Shown here one piece after another: positions 33,570 through 42,658 of a DNA stretch of 64,000 nucleotides. Location of the stretch: assembly GCA_964631955.1 (NCBI GenBank), contig CAZWBA010000003.1, positions 186,001-250,000 on the forward strand, given 5' to 3'. Made by a program: the position numbers and the translations under genes. This DNA comes from CAMLJR01 sp964631955 (GTDB lineage Bacteria; Pseudomonadota; Gammaproteobacteria; Pseudomonadales; CAMLJR01). The notes beneath the pieces were generated by a model. That model did no database searches. It was given only the letters and a program-made list of their open reading frames with translations, and was not told the DNA's origin. Position 1 is the stretch's first letter. Every line of letters starts with the position of its first letter.

Positions 33570-34922
33570 ATGGGTGCTTCCGAAGTGGTTCTCGAACAAT
33601 ACAACGCGCTGATCAATGCTCGCCTGCAGCAGCGCGATCCGGCCTGGCTCAAACAGTTGCGCGAAAATGCCGCCGAGCGACTGCAGCAATCGGGTTTGCC
33701 GACTCGTCGCTGGGAAAGCTGGCATTACAGTGCGGCCGATTCGTGGCTGGCGCAATTTGCAGAAAAGCAGACGCTCGCACCGATCACGCCCGATCTTGCC
33801 GCCGGGCATTCGCAGAATCTTCCGGCGGGGCATGTGATTCATTTCAATCACGGCTATCTGGTCGATCAGCAATTACAAAATGATGAGCACGCTGATCTTG
33901 GCCATGAGCGTCAGGCATTTTCCTTATTGTCTCTCGCCCAGCTCGATGAGAAAGATCACGCCGCTTTAATTGCCTGGCTCGGAGCGCTAAACCCCGTCGA
34001 TCCGCTCGCAAACCTTGCGATCGCGCTGTCGCCGGAAACATGGGTGCTGATCGTGGAGGCGAATGCACGGGTAAAACAGCCGATTATTTTTTCGCATCGC
34101 AATACCAAAACCGGCAGCCAGATCAGTCAACTAATCGTGTGGATGCAGACAGGTGCGGAAGCGACCGTGGTCGAGCATTTCGCGGCCGACAGTGCGAGCG
34201 AATATTTACAGCACGCACACACGGCAACGCGCCTCGAACCCAACAGCAAGCTGACTCATGTGCGCATCAATCGCGATAGCGATCGCGGCCAGCATCTCGG
34301 CACATTCGATGCCCAACTCGCGCGCGATGCAAAACTGCAGCTGCAGGTGCTGGAGAACGGTTGCGGTACGCAGCAGCACAATCGCATCCGCAACGGCATT
34401 TATGTCGATCTCGCCGAGCCAAATGCCGAATTCATCGCGCGCGGCGCGTTTGCCGCCAGCGATATGCAACATGTCGATTATCATTTCTGCGTCAATCACA
34501 ACAGCGATCGGGGCCGCAGCGATATTCTGATGCAGGGCCTCGCCGCCGATGCGAGTCGCGGCATCATCAATGGCCGCATTTACATCGGCGCGAACACATG
34601 CGCGAACGACGGCCATTTCACGTCACATAACCTGCTACTGTCGGCCACTGCGGAAATCAACGCCAAGCCCGAACTCGAAATTTACGCCGACGAAGTCAGC
34701 TGCGCGCACGGCGCAACCGTCGGCCAGCTCGACGAAGAACAATTGCTCTACATGCAAACGCGCGGTATCGACCGCGATCAGGCCGTCATCCTGCTCACCG
34801 AGGGTTTTCTCAAAGCCGGCCTGCTCGATTGCAGCAACAGCAACCTCAACGAATTCCTGCAGCGCCAGATGCTGGAGACATTGCCGACCGCAAAAACCGG
34901 CGAAGCGGAGAACTGCTCATGA
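33570..34922 (+). CDS. sufD: Fe-S cluster assembly protein SufD
   Basis: A 450-residue SufB paralogue. LPTRRWESWHYSAADSWL at the N-terminus and, at the C-terminus, ARGAFAASDMQHVDYHF, GRIYIGANTCANDGHFTSHNLLLS, YADEVSCAHGATVGQLDEEQLLYMQTRGID are diagnostic; CAHGATVG holds the conserved cysteine and histidine. ATG 33570 has GAGG eight bases upstream, overlapping the end of sufC. The stop overlaps the sufS start (ATGA). Confidence 0.94.
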   Translation: MGASEVVLEQYNALINARLQQRDPAWLKQLRENAAERLQQSGLPTRRWESWHYSAADSWLAQFAEKQTLAPITPDLAAGHSQNLPAGHVIHFNHGYLVDQQLQNDEHADLGHERQAFSLLSLAQLDEKDHAALIAWLGALNPVDPLANLAIALSPETWVLIVEANARVKQPIIFSHRNTKTGSQISQLIVWMQTGAEATVVEHFAADSASEYLQHAHTATRLEPNSKLTHVRINRDSDRGQHLGTFDAQLARDAKLQLQVLENGCGTQQHNRIRNGIYVDLAEPNAEFIARGAFAASDMQHVDYHFCVNHNSDRGRSDILMQGLAADASRGIINGRIYIGANTCANDGHFTSHNLLLSATAEINAKPELEIYADEVSCAHGATVGQLDEEQLLYMQTRGIDRDQAVILLTEGFLKAGLLDCSNSNLNEFLQRQMLETLPTAKTGEAENCS

Positions 34923-36163
34923 CTGCATCCGCACCCGATTTGCGAGCTATCGATATAGCGGCACTGCGCCGCGATTTTCCGGTACTCGACCAGCGCGTGC
35001 ACGATCGCCCGCTGGTTTATCTCGACAATGCAGCGACTACGCAAAAACCGCGCGCCGTTATCGACGCGATCGAAAATTATTACGTGGTCGATAACGCCAA
35101 TGTGCATCGCGGCGTGCATACGCTCAGCGAACGCGCCACCGCGAAGATGGAAGCGGTGCGCGGCATCGTGCAAAGTTTTATCAATGCGCGCGAAGAAGCC
35201 GAAATCATTTTCACGCCAGGCACGACCGCGTCGATCAATATCGTCGCGCACGGTTTTGCTCGCGCGATTTTGAAACCCGGCGATGAAGTGCTCATCACCG
35301 GCATGGAACATCATGCCAATATCGTACCGTGGCAGCAGGCGTGCGAATTCAGCGGCGCAACATTGCAAGTCGCAACAATCACCGATAGCGGTGAACTCGA
35401 TCTCGACGATTTCAAACGCAAATTATCGTCGCGCACGAAAATCGCCGCGTTCACGCATGTATCGAATGCACTCGGCACGATCAATCCCGTCGTTGAACTG
35501 ATTGCCCTCGCCAAAGCGGCTGGTGCAGCGGTATTGATCGACGGCGCACAAGCCGTCGCACATGCACCGATTAATGTGCAGAAACTCGATTGCGATTTTT
35601 ACGTATTTTCAGCGCATAAACTTTACGGCCCGACCGGCACAGGTGTGCTGTACGGCAAGCGCGAATGGCTCGAACGCTTACCCGTCTATCAAACCGGCGG
35701 CGATATGATTCGTCTCGTCACCTTCGAGAAAACCACCTTCGCATCGATTCCACATAAATTCGAAGCGGGAACGCCACATATCGCAGGCATCATCGGTCTC
35801 GGTGCAGCCATCGAGTATTTGACATCGCTGCCCTGGGTCGAACTGGTTGCACATGAAAATCGTTTGCTCGATTACGCCACGGAACGCGCGTTGCAAATTC
35901 CCGGCCTGAAAATCATCGGCACCGCCGCCCATAAAGCCGCAGTATTGTCCTTCACACTCGACAATGTGCATCCGCACGACATCGGCACCTTTCTCGATTT
36001 CGAAGGCGTTGCCGTGCGCGCAGGCCACCATTGCGCAATGCCGGTGATGCAGCGTTTCGATGTGCCAGCGACGGCGCGTGCATCATTCGCGATTTACAAT
36101 ACGATGGAAGAAGTCGATGCGCTGATCGCAGCGATCGAATCCGTTTGTAAGACTTTTGCTTAA
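34919..36163 (+). CDS. sufS: Cysteine desulfurase SufS
   Basis: A 414-residue PLP enzyme that releases sulfur from cysteine as a persulfide. VYLDNAATTQKPRAVIDAI, NANVHRGVHTLSERAT, the PLP lysine in DFYVFSAHKLYGPTGTGVLYG and the catalytic cysteine in AVRAGHHCAMPVMQRF are present. ATG 34919 overlaps the sufD stop. It hands sulfur to the SufU-type partner encoded next. Confidence 0.96.
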   Translation: MTASAPDLRAIDIAALRRDFPVLDQRVHDRPLVYLDNAATTQKPRAVIDAIENYYVVDNANVHRGVHTLSERATAKMEAVRGIVQSFINAREEAEIIFTPGTTASINIVAHGFARAILKPGDEVLITGMEHHANIVPWQQACEFSGATLQVATITDSGELDLDDFKRKLSSRTKIAAFTHVSNALGTINPVVELIALAKAAGAAVLIDGAQAVAHAPINVQKLDCDFYVFSAHKLYGPTGTGVLYGKREWLERLPVYQTGGDMIRLVTFEKTTFASIPHKFEAGTPHIAGIIGLGAAIEYLTSLPWVELVAHENRLLDYATERALQIPGLKIIGTAAHKAAVLSFTLDNVHPHDIGTFLDFEGVAVRAGHHCAMPVMQRFDVPATARASFAIYNTMEEVDALIAAIESVCKTFA

Positions 36164-36173
36164 AGAGAACGTG

Positions 36174-36617
36174 ATGAACCCCGAATTACGCGCGCTGTAT
36201 CAGGAAATGATTCTCGACCACGGTCGACGCCCGCGGCATTTCGGTGCGCCCGCGCAATTCACGCATAAGCTCGAAGCGTTCAATCCATTATGTGGCGATC
36301 GCCTGACGCTGTACGCGACGATCGAAAACGATGAAGTGAAAAATATTCAGTTCGACGGCAAGGGCTGTGCAATTTCAGTCGCGTCGGCCTCGATGATGTG
36401 CGATGAAACCGAAGGTAAATCGTGTGAGCACGCCGAACATTTATTCAAACGGTTTCACGATATGGTGACAGGACAAGCTGAAGCCGGTGCCATCGGGCGT
36501 TTGGAAATTCTCGCGGGGGTAAAAGATTTTCCCGCACGTGTGAAGTGCGCAACACTTGCCTGGCATACACTCGATCACATGCTGAAAGGCGATCACACTT
36601 CGGTTTCAACCGAGTAA
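36174..36617 (+). CDS. sufU: SufU-type sulfur transfer protein
   Basis: A 147-residue IscU-fold protein. Cysteines in NPLCGDRLTLY, GKGCAISVASASMMCDETEGK and PARVKCATLAWHTL fit the zinc/sulfur-acceptor site of SufU, including the family's insertion before the third cysteine. It accepts persulfide from SufS. ATG 36174 lies 10 bases after sufS, with AAAGAGAA upstream. There is no sufE in the operon, so SufU probably replaces it. Confidence 0.92.
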   Translation: MNPELRALYQEMILDHGRRPRHFGAPAQFTHKLEAFNPLCGDRLTLYATIENDEVKNIQFDGKGCAISVASASMMCDETEGKSCEHAEHLFKRFHDMVTGQAEAGAIGRLEILAGVKDFPARVKCATLAWHTLDHMLKGDHTSVSTE

Positions 36618-36691
36618 ATTAACGTTTCCACTGAATAAAAGTACATTTCGACGAGATTAGCGTGAGCGAACGAAATTCGCAGGAGCAGAAG

Positions 36692-37075
36692 ATGTCGGTA
36701 GCCACCTTCGATCAAAGCCAGATTCTGCAAGTCGATAGCGACGCGGCAAAGCATTTGCTTCGCTATCTGAGCAAATCACCGAAATCGATCGGCGTGCATA
36801 TCGGTGTTAAGGATAGCGGCTGCTCAGGCTACGCCTACGTGCTCGATCTGACCGAGAACATTCCGCAGGACACATTGCGCATCGACGCCGAAAACGGTCT
36901 CACTTTATTCATCGATTCGAAAAGCGTACCCGCGCTATCGGGCAGCACGCTGCGGCTGGTGAAAGAGGGTCTCAATGAAACCATCAAATTCGATAATCCC
37001 AATGCGGGATCTTACTGCGGATGCGGAGAAAGCTTCACCGTCTCTCCTGACGTCGAATCGCAGCTCTCCGCGTGA
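36692..37075 (+). CDS. sufA: A-type Fe-S carrier protein SufA
   Basis: A 127-residue HesB/IscA-family protein. The three cluster cysteines are in DSGCSGYAY and SYCGCGESF. ATG 36692 is preferred because AGGAG lies six bases upstream; an in-frame GTG at 36662 would add ten residues. Its 3' end overlaps the frame of the next gene. Confidence 0.9.
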   Translation: MSVATFDQSQILQVDSDAAKHLLRYLSKSPKSIGVHIGVKDSGCSGYAYVLDLTENIPQDTLRIDAENGLTLFIDSKSVPALSGSTLRLVKEGLNETIKFDNPNAGSYCGCGESFTVSPDVESQLSA

Positions 37076-37589
37076 GCGCGTAACGTTATCGCGCGCCGTT
37101 ATCGCGCTGCGCGTACCTAGCGGCGAATCGACCAATCTTCCAGCGAATGCGGAAGTCGCAATTACTCAGGCACTCGGCGGCAGCTTTTCCATTGAATACG
37201 AAGGTCGTTTATATCGTATCGATGGCCTCGATGCCGATGCGCTCGGCAAACCGACACTCGAATTAAAATTCGACGACGCCGAACCCGGCATCATCAAACT
37301 CGAACACGTCGATAAAATTTTACGTACGGTTTACGACCCAGAAATTCCTGTCAACATTCTCGATCTCGGCTTAGTTTACGCACGCCGCGTGGAAGGCAAA
37401 ACCATCTCAATCGATATGACACTCACCGCACCTGCCTGCGGAATGGGTGATGTGTTACGCGCGGAAGTTATACGACGTTTGCAGCAAGTACCGAATGTCG
37501 AACGCGTTGAAGTGAATTTAGTTTTCACGCCGACATGGAATCGCAGCATGTTGTCGGAAGTGGCGAAGCTTGAATTGGGGATGTTTTAA
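37002..37589 (+). CDS. sufT: SufT-family Fe-S maturation protein (MIP18/DUF59), start uncertain
   Basis: 195 residues from ATG 37002. The SufT body begins near VTLSRAVIALRVPSGE and contains EVAITQALGGSFSIEY, DGLDADALGKPTLEL and a DUF59 domain (ILRTVYDPEIPVNILDLGLVY, MTLTAPACGMGDVL). SufT aids maturation of Fe-S proteins under high demand. No ATG, GTG or TTG lies between 37005 and the conserved region, so the protein either starts inside sufA (37002 or 36975, overlapping it by 74 or 101 bases) or at a rare codon such as CTG 37047. The sequence before residue 25 is not family-like. Confidence 0.82.
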   Translation: MRDLTADAEKASPSLLTSNRSSPRERVTLSRAVIALRVPSGESTNLPANAEVAITQALGGSFSIEYEGRLYRIDGLDADALGKPTLELKFDDAEPGIIKLEHVDKILRTVYDPEIPVNILDLGLVYARRVEGKTISIDMTLTAPACGMGDVLRAEVIRRLQQVPNVERVEVNLVFTPTWNRSMLSEVAKLELGMF

Positions 37590-37597
37590 GGCATCCG

Positions 37598-38461
37598 TCA
37601 CAGCTCGATATTCTGTTCGAACGTATTGCAGACCTGCATCGCTCCCGCTTCCCACCCGCGCCGAAACCAGCGTACACGCTGCTCCGCGGTGCCGTGGGTG
37701 AAGGATTCAGGCACCGCATAACCCTGCGCCTGTTTTTGCAGTGTGTCATCGCCGATCGAGGTGGCCGCTCGCAATGCCTCTTCGACATCGCCCTGCTCCA
37801 GTACATGTCGCGCGCGATCGGCATGATTTGCCCATAACCCGGCAAAGCAGTCAGCCTGCAATTCGAGCCGCACCGACAGGGCATTCGCCTGCGCTGCATC
37901 CAGGCGCTGACGAGCGCGCTGCACTTTTTCGGAAATGCCGAGAAGATGCTGCACGTGATGTCCGACTTCGTGTGCAATCACATACGCCTGCGCAAAATCG
38001 CCCGGCGCCTGAAAACGATGTTTTAATTCATCGTAAAACGCGAGATCGATATAAACCTTCTGATCGCCGGGACAATAAAATGGCCCCATCGCCGCCTGCC
38101 CCATGCCGCACGCGGTGGGATAGCTGCCGGTGAACAGCACGAGCGTCGGATCGATATATTGCTTGCCGCTGGAGGAAAAAATGGGGCGCCAGGTATCTTC
38201 GGTATCGGCGAGCACTATCGAAACAAAACGCGCCTGCTCATCGTCTGCCGGCGGTGACGCTGCCGGTGTGTCGTTACCGACCGATTGCTGCGATGCCTGA
38301 TTGAGACCTTGCAGCACGACATTGGGATCGACGCCGAAATACCAGGCTGCCAACACGATGACGATGGTGCCGATACCGATGCCGCCACCGCCCAGACCGC
38401 GGCGCCCCGACTGGCCGCGTCGATCTTCGACATTCCGGCTTTCACGCCCGTCGTCACGCAT
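37598..38461 (-). CDS. Neutral zinc metallopeptidase (YpfJ-like)
   Basis: A 287-residue membrane-anchored protein. A charged N-terminus and a glycine-rich run (GRRGLGGGGIGIGTIVIVLAAWYFG) precede one membrane helix. The catalytic domain has FYCPGDQKVYIDLAFYDEL and the HEVGHH zinc motif in AYVIAHEVGHHVQHLLG, and then VRLELQADCFAGLW, where the glutamate or aspartate is the third zinc ligand. ATG 38461 has GGAGAA upstream. It converges with sufT, eight bases apart. The substrate is unknown. Confidence 0.9.
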   Translation of the reverse strand: MRDDGRESRNVEDRRGQSGRRGLGGGGIGIGTIVIVLAAWYFGVDPNVVLQGLNQASQQSVGNDTPAASPPADDEQARFVSIVLADTEDTWRPIFSSSGKQYIDPTLVLFTGSYPTACGMGQAAMGPFYCPGDQKVYIDLAFYDELKHRFQAPGDFAQAYVIAHEVGHHVQHLLGISEKVQRARQRLDAAQANALSVRLELQADCFAGLWANHADRARHVLEQGDVEEALRAATSIGDDTLQKQAQGYAVPESFTHGTAEQRVRWFRRGWEAGAMQVCNTFEQNIEL

Positions 38462-38515
38462 CGTGTTTCTCCAGTGTGTGTGTATTGCGCGCCCATCCAT
38501 CGGGTGGGAAGCGCG

Positions 38516-39724
38516 TTAAATAACCGCAGCCTCGCGCAGGCGCGCCTGCTCTTCAACGCTCAACTGCAATAACGTCGAAAATATTTCGTCATTGTGACTG
38601 CCGATCAGAGGCCCGGTCCAATCGGTGCGGCCCGGCGTGGCTGTCAGTTTCGGCGCCATCGCGGGAATCGTCAGCGGTTTATCGTTAACGGTAAATTCCT
38701 CGAATAATTCGCGCGCACGAAAATGCGGATCCTCAAACATATCGACAACGTTATAAATAGGACCGACAGGTACCTGTGCATTGTCGAGCAAGGCGATGAC
38801 CTGCGCGGAATCGATTCCCGCACACCAGTGCGAAATGGCATCGTCGATTTCGCGCTCGGATTTCACCCGGCCCGGATTGTGCGCGAGCTCGGGATTCTCG
38901 GCCAGATCGGCGCGACCAATGGTGTGCATCAACCGTTTGAAGATCGAATCGCCGTTGCCACCTATCACTACGAACTTATTATCCCTGCAGCGATAGGTAT
39001 TGGTGGGCACGATACCGGTCACCGTAGTGCCCGCAGGTTCGCGAATCACTCCCGCACCCGAATATTCCGGTACGACCGCTTCGAGCAGATTGAACATCGC
39101 CTCGTAAATCGCGATGTCGACAACCTGGCCCGGCGCCTGATGATTTTTTCGTGCGAGCAGCGCGAGGGTGGTTCCCAATACCGCATGCAACGCAGCGATG
39201 GTATCGCCGATGCTTAAATTCGGACGCACCGGCGCTTCATCGGGAAAACCGTTCACATAGCGGAAGCCGCTGATACCTTCGCAAACGGACGCAAAACCCG
39301 GTTTATTGGCGTAAGGCCCGGTCTGGCCGTACCCGGAAATGCGCGTGTAAATCAGATCCGGATTAATGGCTTTGATATCGTCAGGGCCGAGCTTCCATTT
39401 CTCCATGACACCGGGCCTGAAATTTTCGACGAGCACATCGCACTGTCTGGCGAGATCGCGCACGAGGTCGCGACCTTTTTCCTGTTTCAGATCGATGGTG
39501 ATGCACTTTTTATTGCGGCCCACCGAGTGCCACCACAACGATGAGCCATCGCGCACCACACGCCACTGCCGAATGGGATCGCCTGTGCCCGGCGGTTCGA
39601 CCTTGATGACTTCGGCACCGAAATAGGCGAGCATCGAACCGGTGAATGGACCGGCGATCAGCTGGCCCAGTTCGAGTACGCGCACGCCTTCCAGAGGCCG
39701 CAGTTTTTTTGCCTCACCGTGCAT
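38516..39724 (-). CDS. CaiB/BaiF family CoA-transferase
   Basis: A 402-residue class III CoA-transferase. LEGVRVLELGQLIAGPFTGSMLAYFGAEVIKVE at the N-terminus, NKKCITIDLKQEKGRDLV, then the catalytic aspartate in NLSIGDTIAALHAVLGTTLAL are typical. It moves CoA between carboxylic acids; the substrate pair (for example succinyl- or formyl-type donors) cannot be deduced. No dehydrogenase neighbours give context. Confidence 0.9.
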   Translation of the reverse strand: MHGEAKKLRPLEGVRVLELGQLIAGPFTGSMLAYFGAEVIKVEPPGTGDPIRQWRVVRDGSSLWWHSVGRNKKCITIDLKQEKGRDLVRDLARQCDVLVENFRPGVMEKWKLGPDDIKAINPDLIYTRISGYGQTGPYANKPGFASVCEGISGFRYVNGFPDEAPVRPNLSIGDTIAALHAVLGTTLALLARKNHQAPGQVVDIAIYEAMFNLLEAVVPEYSGAGVIREPAGTTVTGIVPTNTYRCRDNKFVVIGGNGDSIFKRLMHTIGRADLAENPELAHNPGRVKSEREIDDAISHWCAGIDSAQVIALLDNAQVPVGPIYNVVDMFEDPHFRARELFEEFTVNDKPLTIPAMAPKLTATPGRTDWTGPLIGSHNDEIFSTLLQLSVEEQARLREAAVI

Positions 39725-39802
39725 TGCAATGCATCCCGACCGGCATCCAACCCAGTTTCATTAAGGAACCTCTGCTCAAGCCTCTGTTCATCACTGCCGC
39801 AT

Positions 39803-39838
39803 AGGCGGGAGTCTCTGAAACCTTCTGGATTCCCGCCT
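39803..39838. repeat. Intergenic inverted repeat
   Basis: AGGCGGGA (39803-39810) pairs with TCCCGCCT (39831-39838). The surrounding ATAGGCGGGAGTC...GGATTCCCGCCT design is a common dispersed proteobacterial hairpin. It lies between the CoA-transferase and the TPR gene. Confidence 0.6.
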
Positions 39839-39909
39839 GGGCGGGCATGACTTAATACGCAGGAATGACGTAAATACGCAGGATGACTTATCCGCGGGCC
39901 CGTTAATTA

Positions 39910-40560
39910 TTATTTCAATTTTGCTTTGATTTTTTCGCGCATTTCCTGAATTTCACGCTGACGATTCGATACAGCGAGCGATGTATCAGGCGAATAGGGA
40001 GGCGATGCCTGCGCGGCTTTTTCAATGTAAGGCAAAGCCTTCCGGTACTCATCCTTGTCGAAATAATATTGCGCATTGAAATAATTCACGTTCATGCCGG
40101 CAGGTGATCGCTCCAGCCCTTTCTTCAGCATTTCGCGCGCCTTCTTATCATCGCCGAACGCGACAGGCCAGCCGGGTGCGCGTGCATACATGGCGCCCAG
40201 CATACCGTAGGCGTAACTATCTTCCGCTCCCGGATCGAGCTCGATCGATTTTTCGAGATGGGATTTCGCTTCTTTGGCAATCGATAGCGCACTCAGATTA
40301 TTGATGGCTTCCGCAAGCGACGCCTTGACGACCGCCGACCATAAATAACTTTGCGCTTTATCGCCATATTTGCTGGTGAAGCCATCGGCCTCTTCCGCTA
40401 TTTTTTCCAGCTGTTTTTTGCGCTCATCGCCACTGACCTGATATCGGGCAACGGCCCAGCGCTGCTGCAGCGCTGATAGCTCGTCCTCGAAGGCGGCGTA
40501 TGCTGGCGTGACAACCAGTAGTAATGCTGCGAATAGCGCACTCATCGCTCGATACCGCAT
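39910..40560 (-). CDS. Exported TPR-type protein
   Basis: A 216-residue protein with a signal peptide (MRYRAMSALFAALLLVVTPAYA). The mature part is helical, with TPR-like motifs such as AKSHLEKSIELDPGAEDSYAYGMLGAMYA and EYRKALPYIEKAAQASPPY. It resembles the TatT component of some TRAP transporters, but no transporter genes are adjacent. ATG 40560 has GGAGGAAA upstream. It diverges from pldA; a periplasmic assembly role is possible but not shown. Confidence 0.65.
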   Translation of the reverse strand: MRYRAMSALFAALLLVVTPAYAAFEDELSALQQRWAVARYQVSGDERKKQLEKIAEEADGFTSKYGDKAQSYLWSAVVKASLAEAINNLSALSIAKEAKSHLEKSIELDPGAEDSYAYGMLGAMYARAPGWPVAFGDDKKAREMLKKGLERSPAGMNVNYFNAQYYFDKDEYRKALPYIEKAAQASPPYSPDTSLAVSNRQREIQEMREKIKAKLK

Positions 40561-40722
40561 GATGATTTCCTCCAGCCTATGCGTGTTGTAGCTTTTGCCG
40601 CATTGTCGGCCAAGCCCGCAAGCTTCTCAAGCACGCAGCGTCCATATATTTGCGGGCTTCGTGTAACTGTCTGCCCCGCATAAAACCTCGTACACTTGGG
40701 CCGCTCTGACGAGGAAATAATC

Positions 40723-41754
40723 ATGCGTTTTTTTCGAATCGCCGCCGTTGTTGGCTGCCTGAATCCGGTCTGCGCATCGCTTGCCGAAACATTCGACGAA
40801 TGTTTATTACATGCCGCACAATCGGCGACCGACAGCACGACGATCGGCGAACTGCGCGTACTCTGTTCGGAGCGTCAGCAGCATATTGCCGAGAAACAAC
40901 CCGCTGCGGTGATCGAGCATGCAGCGGCCACTGCGGCGCAGGCTGAAGGCGTGATCGAAAAGCGGCGTGCGCTGGAACGTTACAGTCACGACAACCCTTT
41001 CGTGCTGACACCGCATCGCCCGAATTATTTATTGCCTGCGGTCTACACTACGAATCCCAACACGGCTTCACTCGAAGAAGACGAGGATCTGCAGCACACC
41101 GAAGTGCAATTTCAGTTGAGTCTGAAAGTATTGGTGGCCGAAAATTTAATTGGAAATAACGGGCATTTATCGTTTGCCTATACCAACCATTCGTTCTGGC
41201 AGGCATACAATCGCGACGTATCGGCCGCATTTCGCGAATCGATTCACGAGCCGGAATTATTCATCACGTTTGAAAACGACTGGAAGATATTTGGCGCTCG
41301 CAATTCGGCCAATCAATTTATTCTGAATCATCAATCGAATGGCCGCGGTGACGGGTTTTCGCGCAGCTGGAATCGATTGATGTTCAACAGCATCTGGGAG
41401 CGCGATAATTTCGTGCTGTCGTTCATGCCCTGGTATCGCATTCCCGAAGACGAGAAGGATTCGCCGGATGATCCTGTCGGCGACGACAATCCCGACATCG
41501 AAAAATACCTCGGCAATTTTGAGTTGCGGGGTATCTATCAAGCCGCTCACAGTCAGACCCTGAGCCTGATGCTGCGCAACAATTTACGCAGCGATAACAA
41601 GGGGGCGGTTGAAATCGGTTACAGCTTTCCCATCGGCAGTACAAAACTGAAAGGCTACCTGAAATATTTCAACGGTTACGGTGAAAGCCTGATCGATTAC
41701 AACCACCATATTCAAAGTATCGGCATCGGCCTTTCGCTCAGCGACTGGCTTTGA
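40723..41754 (+). CDS. pldA: Outer membrane phospholipase A
   Basis: A 343-residue OMPLA. After a signal peptide (MRFFRIAAVVGCLNPVCASLA) and a polar N-terminal domain of about 80 residues, the barrel holds the catalytic His and Ser in NHQSNGRGDGFSRSWNRL (H and S of HQS, with N of WNR). This dimeric, calcium-dependent enzyme hydrolyses phospholipids that reach the outer leaflet. It ends in SIGIGLSLSDWL, a terminal barrel strand. GAGGAAA lies eight bases before ATG 40723. It fits the LPS-rich content of the window. Confidence 0.93.
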   Translation: MRFFRIAAVVGCLNPVCASLAETFDECLLHAAQSATDSTTIGELRVLCSERQQHIAEKQPAAVIEHAAATAAQAEGVIEKRRALERYSHDNPFVLTPHRPNYLLPAVYTTNPNTASLEEDEDLQHTEVQFQLSLKVLVAENLIGNNGHLSFAYTNHSFWQAYNRDVSAAFRESIHEPELFITFENDWKIFGARNSANQFILNHQSNGRGDGFSRSWNRLMFNSIWERDNFVLSFMPWYRIPEDEKDSPDDPVGDDNPDIEKYLGNFELRGIYQAAHSQTLSLMLRNNLRSDNKGAVEIGYSFPIGSTKLKGYLKYFNGYGESLIDYNHHIQSIGIGLSLSDWL

Positions 41755-41788
41755 TTTCGGGCATGCACTCAACCAGCAGGTAAATTTC

Positions 41789-42493
41789 ATGAGTAGGATA
41801 TTGGTCATCACGGGGGCCAGTCGCGGCATCGGCCTCGCCACCGCGCAGTTATTTCTGGATAACGGCTTCAAAGTCATCAACCTGTCGCGCTCGCGCTCAC
41901 CGCTGCCGGAAGTCGAGCATATCGACACCGATTTAAGCCGCGACGACTGGGATAAATCCGTTTCGGAAAAATTATTGCCCGCGCTCGACAACGCCGAACA
42001 AATCGTCGTCGTCCATAATGCAGGCGCGATCATCAAGGACTCGCTGCAAACGCTCGATATCGATGCATTCAAACGCGTGCTCAATATCAATGTGGTTGCC
42101 CCCGCGCTGTTGTCGCATTTGCTGCTGCCGAGCATGCGTGCCGGCTCTTCCATCATTTATGTCGGCTCGACGCTTGGCGAAATCGCCGTGCCGCAAAGCT
42201 GCGCTTACGTGACATCGAAACATGCATTGATCGGCCTGATGCGCTCGACGTGTCAGGATCTTGCGGGAACAAATATTCATACCGCGTGTGTGTGTCCCGG
42301 TTTTACCGATACGGAAATGCTGCGTGCGCATGTCGGCCACAGCGAAGAAGTATTGGCAGATATCCGCCAGAGCGTGACGCAAAGGCGTTTGATACAGCCA
42401 GAGGAAATTGCAAACACGATTTTTTTCTGCGCGCAAAATCCGGTGATCAATGGCGCGGTGATGCACGCTAATTTGGGGCAGGTGGGATCGTAA
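41789..42493 (+). CDS. Short-chain dehydrogenase/reductase
   Basis: A 234-residue classical SDR. ILVITGASRGIGLATAQLF binds the cofactor, VVHNAGAIIK is the NAG motif, and IIYVGSTLGEIAVPQSCAYVTSKHAL has the Ser-Tyr-Lys triad. CPGFTDTEM follows. The basic residue after GAS favours NADP. Substrate unknown; it lies downstream of pldA on the same strand. Confidence 0.85.
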   Translation: MSRILVITGASRGIGLATAQLFLDNGFKVINLSRSRSPLPEVEHIDTDLSRDDWDKSVSEKLLPALDNAEQIVVVHNAGAIIKDSLQTLDIDAFKRVLNINVVAPALLSHLLLPSMRAGSSIIYVGSTLGEIAVPQSCAYVTSKHALIGLMRSTCQDLAGTNIHTACVCPGFTDTEMLRAHVGHSEEVLADIRQSVTQRRLIQPEEIANTIFFCAQNPVINGAVMHANLGQVGS

Positions 42494-42523
42494 AAACCGG
42501 GCGAAATCTTAATTATTAATTGG

Positions 42524-42655
42524 CCTCCCCTGCAAAGTAGGGGAGGTGTCGAACGAAATGAGACGGAGGGGTCATGCAATAAAAAAAGACCTCCTCGCCC
42601 TGCGGGTATTTATGCCCTCTGGGTACTCCCCCTATGAAATAGGAGGAGCCTTTAA
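42524..42655. repeat. Intergenic double palindrome
   Basis: A perfect hairpin CCTCCCCT/AGGGGAGG (42524-42531 with 42539-42546) is followed by a second near-palindrome around 42625-42650 (CTCCCCCTAT paired with ATAGGAGGAG, one mismatch). The region lies between the convergent SDR genes; it may terminate both and looks like a dispersed repeat unit. Confidence 0.65.
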
Positions 42656-42658
42656 AAA

